Assembly: GCF_000003605.2 (NCBI RefSeq) | Contig: NW_003134342.1 | Location: forward strand, 396,713 to 421,093 | DNA length: 24,381 bases | Source: Saccoglossus kowalevskii | Lineage: Eukaryota; Hemichordata; Enteropneusta; Harrimaniidae | Direction of reading: 5' to 3' | Shown here: positions 12,201-21,200 of the stretch, piece by piece | Layout of the letters: every line of letters begins with the position of its first letter | Position numbering within the stretch: position 1 is the first letter of the stretch | Notes under the pieces: model-generated | Databases searched by the model: none | What the model was told of the DNA's origin: nothing | Seen by the model: the letters and a program-made list of their open reading frames with translations, nothing else | Position numbers and translations under genes: made by a program

Positions 12201-15200
12201 CAGATGGCCATAGCGTGTCATTGTTTACAAACAAGCGCCTGCCCATGAACCTTTGCGTTTTTAGCGTGTGTTGTTATCGTCGCTTGGGACTCAATTCCCG
12301 CGCGTGGGCAGGTGACGACCCTCCCGCTTTAAACATCAGTCTGCTCATTGATATAAAACAACGATTTCATGTTTTTGTTTTTTCAATTACAGATTTTGGA
12401 ATATTTTGATTTTGCCTTCACTGCCATATTTGCACTGGAAATGACAATGAAGATTATATCTCTGGGTTTAATTCTCCATCCAGGATCATACTGCAGAGAT
12501 ATTTGGAACATTCTGGACGCCATTGTTGTTGTTTGTGCTCTAGTTGCTTTTGCATTTCAAGGGTGAGTAACCGATGGTAACATAATGGGTGTAAGCTTTG
12601 TACATAATTCAACTATCATCTTCAATAGGCCACTTTCATGACCCCTAAAGGTCACACATCCTGGTACTTTCATGACCCCTAAAGGTCACACATCCTGGTA
12701 CACATCCAACGTAAACAAAATGGAAACCTCACAAATTAATTTTGTTCAGTATTTTGTATATGTGGAGGGGGTGGTGATTGACAAATTAGATATTGAAACT
12801 GAAATTAAAAATAGCAAAATTACAAAATCGAATTGTTTGAATGGCTTCATTTGTCTGTTGTTTCTTATAAATCTTGTGTAGGTATTCTTGTGAGAGGTGA
12901 CAACGAAAGTTATATTCTTCGAAACTTTCAGCTTCCTTTTTGCTTTTTTTTTTGGCTTTTTTTTGTGCATGAATATTTTCTGCATGAGGTCACACACATC
13001 TAATTTTTTAAGCTAGTAACTAACGTAAAGGATCGGCAGGCTCAAACCTTGTAAAATGTTTACGCTGCAAATTCTGACTGAGTACAATCTGGTAAAGATA
13101 TATCACAAGAATACCACAAAGTACATGTAAGCACTGCAGCAGTGCATGATTTCTGTGTCTGTCTGTCTGTACTTCCTTCATGCTTATTTTGCAATGTTTT
13201 TATGAGCACCTTGTAATATCAGCAGAATTTCTTTCTTGGCGTATGTGGCCAAGAGGCTATTCCTCGAAATAATAGGTTTTCTGTTCTTCTGCTTAGCTGT
13301 ATATTATTCTACCTGGGTTTGTTCTTTCTGTTTGCTATAACTTTAATACCTTCACAGTGATATCAATTCCTCTGTCAAGAATCTCAACACTATCAAATCT
13401 CTGAGGGTGCTAAGAGTGTTGAGGCCACTCAAAACAATCAAGAGAGTTCCAAAGTTGAAAGTAAGTCGGTACAACATGTACTGTGTATAACTGTCCTAGT
13501 CCTGTGTTGACCTCTGTAATGTCTAATGTGTGAAGTTTCAATCAATGTTTACAGCAACGGTGAAGACGGTTCATCTTCTGCTGGTAAAAATCTCAACACT
13601 ATCAAATCTCTGAGGGTGCTAAGAGTGTTGAGGCCACTCAAAACAATCAAGAGAGTTCCCAAGTTAAAAGTAAGTAGCATGTGAGACCAATTGCTTGGAG
13701 CAAAGTGGTTCATAACTAACCAAATGCTAAAATAATCATTTCATTGCGGTGTGGTTTCATCATTTCACTAACCCTCACTTTAGTTTTTTTTTGGAACTAC
13801 AACTGGAACTCGATTCTAAAGAAGTGAGAAAACAAGTCCATCATATCTGTTGTACTACGATCATAACACTTTCTATTACTCGCACTCATTGCACCAAACA
13901 TCAATTTTGGCAAACCTGAGAGAAGACTCTTTTGTAAAAGTCAAAAATACTGAGGCTTCTGTGTAAATTGTCATACATACAAAACATTTATATGCACATA
14001 CTGTTGCTAGGTGTTGCTATGGATACTGTCCTCTTTCTTATCTCTCTCTTAATACATGTAAAGATTATGTTGTCACAGCAACATACTTTTTTAAATCTCT
14101 TTTCTGAAATACACATGGACTTGTTTTCTCCTGAGCATGTTGTATCTGTTTATTTGTTTCTATGTTCACTGTTTTTTTGTTTGGCTGTGGAATTGTCATG
14201 TTTTTAATACTTAATTGTAACGTAGTATTTGACGAGTTTTAATTCATCTGTTTATTTGTGCGGAGGGCTTGGAAAATAGAGTGCAGAATGAAATGAAATG
14301 TATTTTGTTTCTCAGAATGTGGTAAATAAATTTACAAAAACAGATGGATTTTATCTCATCAATTGCTCGTACATGTAGATCACTTGTGATTATGATCATG
14401 ATTCATTTTTTATTTATATTCCTATTCTACTAATATACCTGTACTTTGTTATTGGACGCATTTCATGAAGATGTATTAACCCTTTGTCAACTTTTGGCAA
14501 CATCTAGATTTATTTTATACAGTTTATGCTTCTCTCCACATAAAATGTTTATAAAAATTGGCAAATCTTTTGATTAAAAACTAAAACCAATATCTGAAAT
14601 TGTTTGTATGGTCCAAAATGATGGTAAAATGTTGACTTTTACCATATGGCTTTATTTTCTGCTGCTCAAATCAAAATAATAAATTTTGGTAACCAAACTA
14701 TATTTCCCACCAAAATGTGTCACACTCAGGAAAATGATGATTTACCATTGGTTTCTATGATTAAAATATCTTGTCATAACTCAAAATTTCATTCAGGTAT
14801 ATAGAGTGAATAAATCATTTGTTGTTAAGGCGGGTAGTTGTCTCGAAATTCTGGAGAAATTCTGAGGAATACTATTAATTTTTATGAAATAATGCTTCAA
14901 CATGAATTCCAAGGCAAGTTGTTCCAAAAAGGCCCATTTGTGCATGATTTCAGACAGTCTCCCCCCCCAAAAAAATAGGTAATACTGGGTAAAAGTATTT
15001 CCAAAATCAATGACTTGTGTCTAAACCAATAATTATTTTAAAACAAAAATAACATAGTTTTGTTAGCTCGTATTTAATATATCAAATGCTTGTAAATAAC
15101 CTTAAATGAACAATCCCAAATAGAAAAGCTCTCATTGCTGTTCTACTAATAAGGATCTATAGTATATAAATTTAATATTCACCAATAACATGGCAAGGGC

Positions 15201-18200
15201 AAATTTCAAAATTGACAAAAAAACTGTCAAATTGATAAAGAACAAAAAAAAAAGCATGAAGAATACTGCACATATATGAACCATATTTTAACATTTTGTG
15301 GAAGCTTCCCAGCCCTGTAATATTATAAATCAGTCCAAAAAAAAACAAACCTGCAAGGTAATACAGATTAAATATTGGAATGCTTACATTTTTATTGTGA
15401 ATGTTAAATATCTATCGTTCATTTTAACATTCTACAGCATTTTGTCCTCAGACATTGCCAGTTATAATTTTCCCTGGTATATCTAGAAAATTTAAAATAG
15501 AAAAACAAAAGAGAAAGCTGACTACTGGACAGTATATTTTTTAATACATACACAGCATAAACACATTTAAACTAATATTATTTATATACATTTATTTAAT
15601 AACAAATGTTAAATATATTTTTCATAATATATAACTTTTTCCTGTCTTCTAAGGTAAAGTTCTTCACAAGAAGGCAATGAAGTTATCATTTTTCAGAAAA
15701 GATATTACTAATAGTTATTTTTTGTTTTGACAGGCTGTTTTTGATTGTGTAGTCAACTCACTAAAGAATGTACTGAACATTCTGATAGTTTATTTATTGT
15801 TCCAACTAATCTTTGCTGTAATAGCTGTTCAGCTTTATAAAGGTCGATTTTTCTACTGCAATGATGAATCAAAAAGGAATCAGGATGAGTGTCGGTGAGT
15901 CTGTGATTTTTAAATTTTTTTGATTGAGGCAAAATTCAATTGGTCTACTGATTCATCTTTGTTGTTTTGATTGATTTGATATTCTTTATTTCTTATCGAT
16001 CTGAAATAGCAGAGCTAAATCAGCCTACAGACTGCTTATGTTTTTATTCATGTCTATACTGATTCCTCATCAATATATCAGTTGAAAGTTTGTACACAAG
16101 TACTATCGTAAAATCTGTATTAGAAGCCGCATCTCTAATAGAAGTCACACCCATTGAGAACCAAAAATTCACCATTTCTCATATGTGTAGATGCTCTAAT
16201 AGAAGCTGCATCCCCTCTGTTGCATACGACCATTTTAATATAAGCCGCAGCTTCTAATACAGATATTACAGTATACTAATTATTATTAATTAAAATAGGT
16301 TGCGTTTTTTTGTGGTCTAAAATCCTAAAATTGCAACATGTAATTTTTCTTTAGAATCAAACAATACTGGGTTACAGGTGCACATTGTATTTTTTTTTGA
16401 GATTTGAACAAAAATAGCTGACTGGTGATATTTTTTTTTTATCTGCATGCGTGATTATACTCACCACATTTTGTCAGTCTATTTACTTCAAGTAATACTG
16501 CATTAAAATTAGAATACAGATGACCTTTGGTATATCTATATGTACTGGTACATGGTGAACATGATAACTGCATTGTCAAAACGTATTTTATTTGTTTTGG
16601 ACGAGATTTATTTCTGAATCAGTAAAAAAGAATGTATCAATTTACAACCTCAACATTTTTGTTGTTGTTTTTGTCTCTTTTAGGGGGCAGTATTTTATTT
16701 ATAAAGATCACAGAATAACTGATGTAGAGGACAGGAGATGGGAAAAAAGAGATTTCAACTACGACAATGTAATGAATGCCATGATGACATTATTCGTTGT
16801 GTCAACTGGGGAAGGTTGGCCTCAGTAAGTAATGTTACATGGTTAAAACATCTATGTACATTTTGGTACCTTTTCATCGCTATCGTACACAATGTATGTT
16901 TATCTAAGTTAACCTTTTTAGAATTTTTAGATTTTTCTGCACTTTTTTTCCTATATTCTTCAATATTTCCGGAAATTAACCCTAATTGTGAAGCCAACAG
17001 ACAAAATTTTCAGTTTTTATTCAAAAAATTTGGTTATTTTTGACTATAAATAGGACTATTTTCTGAATTTGTGATGAAAAGAGGGAACTTGTGGTGAAAA
17101 AGTTAATATAAGCACTTACTTATATTAACTTAGATAAACATACAGATCAGGCAAAATGTTTTTTAAAAAGTTTTTGCTTGAAATATTGTGGCGGTGGCAG
17201 GGTAAACCAAAACTTGACCAAGCTTCTTCAACCTCCTTTTATAGGGTATTTATGTTGGACACAGCTATCAAGTATTGGTTTATTTCATAATATTTCACTT
17301 ATATTTTGACCGTAGCATCTATTTTTTTTCTAGCATTACCAGTGTTGAGTATTGGTATGTAGTTTTCTGCCATTGTATTGGTTAGCATCTGGCTGCTGTA
17401 GAATAGAATAGATGGGGCAGTTGATATGGAGGTCTTGGTTTCAGAATGTGACAGCTGCTGTCAATGTTTGCTTTTTGGTGGATTTGGATATTACTGCATC
17501 ATAAATATTCTTCAGCCACACTTTATGCATCATACTCCCCAATATATAGCTAAATATATTTTATTATATGATACACTGATCATTCTGAATAATATTTGCG
17601 AAGAAAAAATTCTAAATATGGCCATAATGTATTCTAGCTATCATGAACATTCCTAATTTTCGCAGGCCAATTTAAAACTACCGTAGTTATGCAAAAACGA
17701 ATTCCAAAAATGGCCATTATGTATTCCATCACAAGTATTCATAATTTCCACTAGCCAATCTTAAACTAGTTATGCAAAAAATAATTCCAAATATGACCAA
17801 CATGTATTCTGTCATGAATATTCATAATGTTCACTAGCCAATCTTAAACTACTGTAGTCATGCAAAAAAGGATTCCAAATATGGCCAACATGTATTCTAT
17901 CATGAGTATTTATAATGTCCACTGACCAACTGGAAACTAGTTTTGCAAATAATAATTCCAATTATGGCTAACAATAAACATGTATTCCATTACGAGTACC
18001 GGTATTCATAATACCCACTGACTAATCCAAACTAGTTTTGCAAAAAGTAATTCCAAATATGGCCATCACGAGTATTCATAATGCACACTGGCCAATCTGA
18101 AACTAGTTATGCAAATGAGAATTTCAAATATGGCCCTCACGAATATTTATAATGTCCACTAACAATCTGTAACTAGTTATCCAAAAAGTAATTCCAAATA

Positions 18201-21200
18201 TGGCCATCACGAGTATTCATAATGCACACTGGCCAATCTGAAACTAGTTATGCAAATGAGAATTTCAAATATGGCCATCACGAGTATTTATAATGTCCAC
18301 TGACCAATCTGAAATTACTTGTGCAAATGAGAAATCCAAATATGACCATCACGAGTATTCATATTGTCCACTGGCCAATCTGTAACTAATTTTGCAAAAA
18401 AGAATTCCAAATATGGCCATCACGAGTATTTATAATGTCCACTGACCAATCTGAAATTACTTGTGCAAATGAGAAATCCAAATATGACCACGAGTATTCA
18501 TATTGTCCACTGGCCAATCTGTAACTAATTTTGCAAAAAAGAATTCCAAATATGGCCATCATGAGTATTTAGAATGTCCATTGACTAATCTGAAATTAGT
18601 TATGCAAAAATTTATTCCAAATATAGCCATGACGAGTATTTATAATGTCCACTAACCAATCTAAAACTAATTATGCAAAAATTTATTCCAAATATAGCCA
18701 TGACGAGTATTTATAATGTCCACTGATCAATCTGAAATTAGTTATGCAAAAATTTATTCCAAATATAGCCATGACGAGTATTCATAATGTCCACTAACCA
18801 ATCTGAAACTAGTTATGCAAATGAAAATTCCAAATATGGTCTCTAAATAGGACTGTTTAATCATCTGCTTTAGCTTGTTACCACAGAAATATGTGAATAC
18901 AACTTATTTCAAATTTTTATTTTTCATTTTTGCAGGATTTTACAGAATTCAATGGATTCCACTAATGAAGGAGAAGGTCCGTTACCGTATTACCGCATGG
19001 AAATGGCAATCTACTATGTAGTATTCTTCATTATTTTCCCATTCTTCTTTGTGAACATCTTTGTTGCCTTGATTATTATCACTTTCCAAGAGCAAGGTGA
19101 ACAGGAATATGCAGAAGGGGATATCGATAAAAATCAGGTGACTTATTTATTGAATGTTTGTCTCATAAAGTGTGTGCAATTTGTTCAGATTTCACTGTCA
19201 CATTCTGAGTTAATAGGATAGCTGTTCTGAAACACCCAAAAGCAAATACCTTTTTAACTAAATTTTCCAAAAAATGTATTCCCCTTTGTACTATTGATTG
19301 TACTAAAATTTACTAGCTTTTCTTAATTTTTCTCTTATTTTTCCCCGCTGAATAGCAAAAACTAAATAAAAAAAATAGTGATTATTTTTGCTTGTTTTTT
19401 AAATACGTTTTGTTGATTTTCAAAGATTATCAACCACATGTACTGTATGTAGAGATCCCCTTTCCAGACTGAAAATGTAGATTATATTCCAGACTTGGTG
19501 GTTCTGAAAACAGAACCCATTTGGGTTAACTTTTAAATTTAATAGAAAAAAAATTGTTTCTGTCACTACTTGTACACTATATTTTCATTTATAGTCTGCA
19601 TTTCTCTTCAGAAGATTGGGACAAAAATAGCCAAATTTTTTGAGTTAAAACCGAAAACGGACTACAATTTTGTCTAATGGCTCCAAAATCGAGGTTCATT
19701 TCCAGAAATATTGAAGAATATATATGAAAAATATGTAGAAAATTTGGGCGAAAAAGTCTGGTATGAAAAGGTTAAAGCTCATCAATTGGAATTAAGAATA
19801 ATGACCATAAATATAAACAAGTCTATTGTCTTTCCTGATACAATGATAATGAAATGAATACATATTATTTTAATTTCTTGTACTTTCAGAAAGCATGTAT
19901 CGAGTTCTGCATAAATGCAAAACCCACACAGCGATATATGCCCACAAATAAGAATTCACTCAAGTTTCGTATCTGGCAGCTGGTGGTATCTCCTGCGTTT
20001 GAGTATTTTATTATGACACTTATTGCCCTGAACACTATTATTCTGATGATGAAGGTAAGGTTTCAATTCAAGGTTTCAGTTTTTGTTATTAGTTTCATAT
20101 TCTCTGGTCATTACGTTACTGAGCATGTGCAGTGTGGATTCCACAGTGATGAGGTACAATGGTCTCTATAACACTTCATTCATGTATTGTAAACAATTTG
20201 ATTACAAAACTTAAAGCTGCTTATTGTTGATGATCAAAGGTATAGCCGCTCTCTATCTGTTGCATACATGGCAGCCAGCATATTGTGTGTCTCCAGGCTT
20301 GTGCCTGAAGTAGACGCAATACTTCAGTCATAGACTTGCAAATACCTGTATTTGTACACTTACATTTATGAAGGATGGTGGTCATCATAAATTGTCATGT
20401 TCAATATGAGATCAACCCATGTGGTAACTATTGATCTACACCACAAATAGCTAGAAGCACTCACAAACATAAACGTTTTGTTTTTAATTGTTTTTTTGAT
20501 TATATGACAGGATCGGCTTTACGGACTTTACTTGTTTTTTTTTAAATAATAGTATGTTTGTTTTTTTACTATGGGCCCAAAAGTACAATAGTAGTATCAT
20601 TAAGTATACAATAGTTGAATACACTATATACAGGGCAAAATAATTAATATACTTGACTTATTTATGCAAGTATACATGCTTCTGCTACTAAATTGAGCAA
20701 ATATATAATATAAATAAATAAACATACTGGAAAATACTTTATTTTAGCTGGAATTAATTTTTGCTGAATAGACTTTTTGGGTATTTTGTATGGAAAGTAT
20801 TTTCACTGATTTTTGACAAGTTGAATGTAAAGTATAAAAAAAATGTATATTCACTGAATTTTATTTTCACTGAATTATTCCTTCAGCGAAAAAAGCAAAA
20901 ATTAATTCCAAGCAAAAATAAATTATTCTACAGTAGTCATCTGCTTCGAGCATTTTTTGTATGGGAATCACTTCTCATATTATCTGTACTCTTTTAATTT
21001 TAAAGCTATTTTGCTAATATATACTTATACTAAATGTATTTCATTATAATATTTATTCTTTATTTTATTTGACAGTATTATCAACAGCCAATATTCTACA
21101 CCAATGTATTAAAGTATATGAATATCGGGTTCACAATAGCATTTACCATAGAATGTATACTAAAGCAGTTAGCATTTGGTCCTAGGGTAAGTATCATTGT

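Larger units (their letters stand above)
11124..12392 (+). other. Intron 10
   Basis: Two family A elements in a tandem duplication (11474-11969) and one full plus one partial family C element (12124-12333). The first 340 nt show nothing recognisable. Confidence 0.85.
16825..18935 (+). other. Intron 14
   Basis: Family B element at 16909-17106, about 500 nt of unremarkable sequence, then a minisatellite at 17609-18840 ending about 95 nt before the acceptor. Confidence 0.85.

Noticed and set aside
12719-12881. Open frame of about 53 codons starting [12 protein letters not shown]
   Set aside because: It lies inside intron 11 with no recognised domain, no splice phase fit and AT-rich composition; open by chance or repeat-derived.
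17609-18840. Regularly spaced repeats that could suggest a CRISPR array
   Set aside because: The whole 70-92-bp unit is repeated with no unique spacers, and it lies in an intron of an animal gene, so it is a minisatellite.
20055-20171. Continuation of the exon 16 frame past 20054
   Set aside because: A good donor gtaagg at 20055 and a matching exon 17 in phase 0 show that it is intron; the protein beyond is unlike Cav2.
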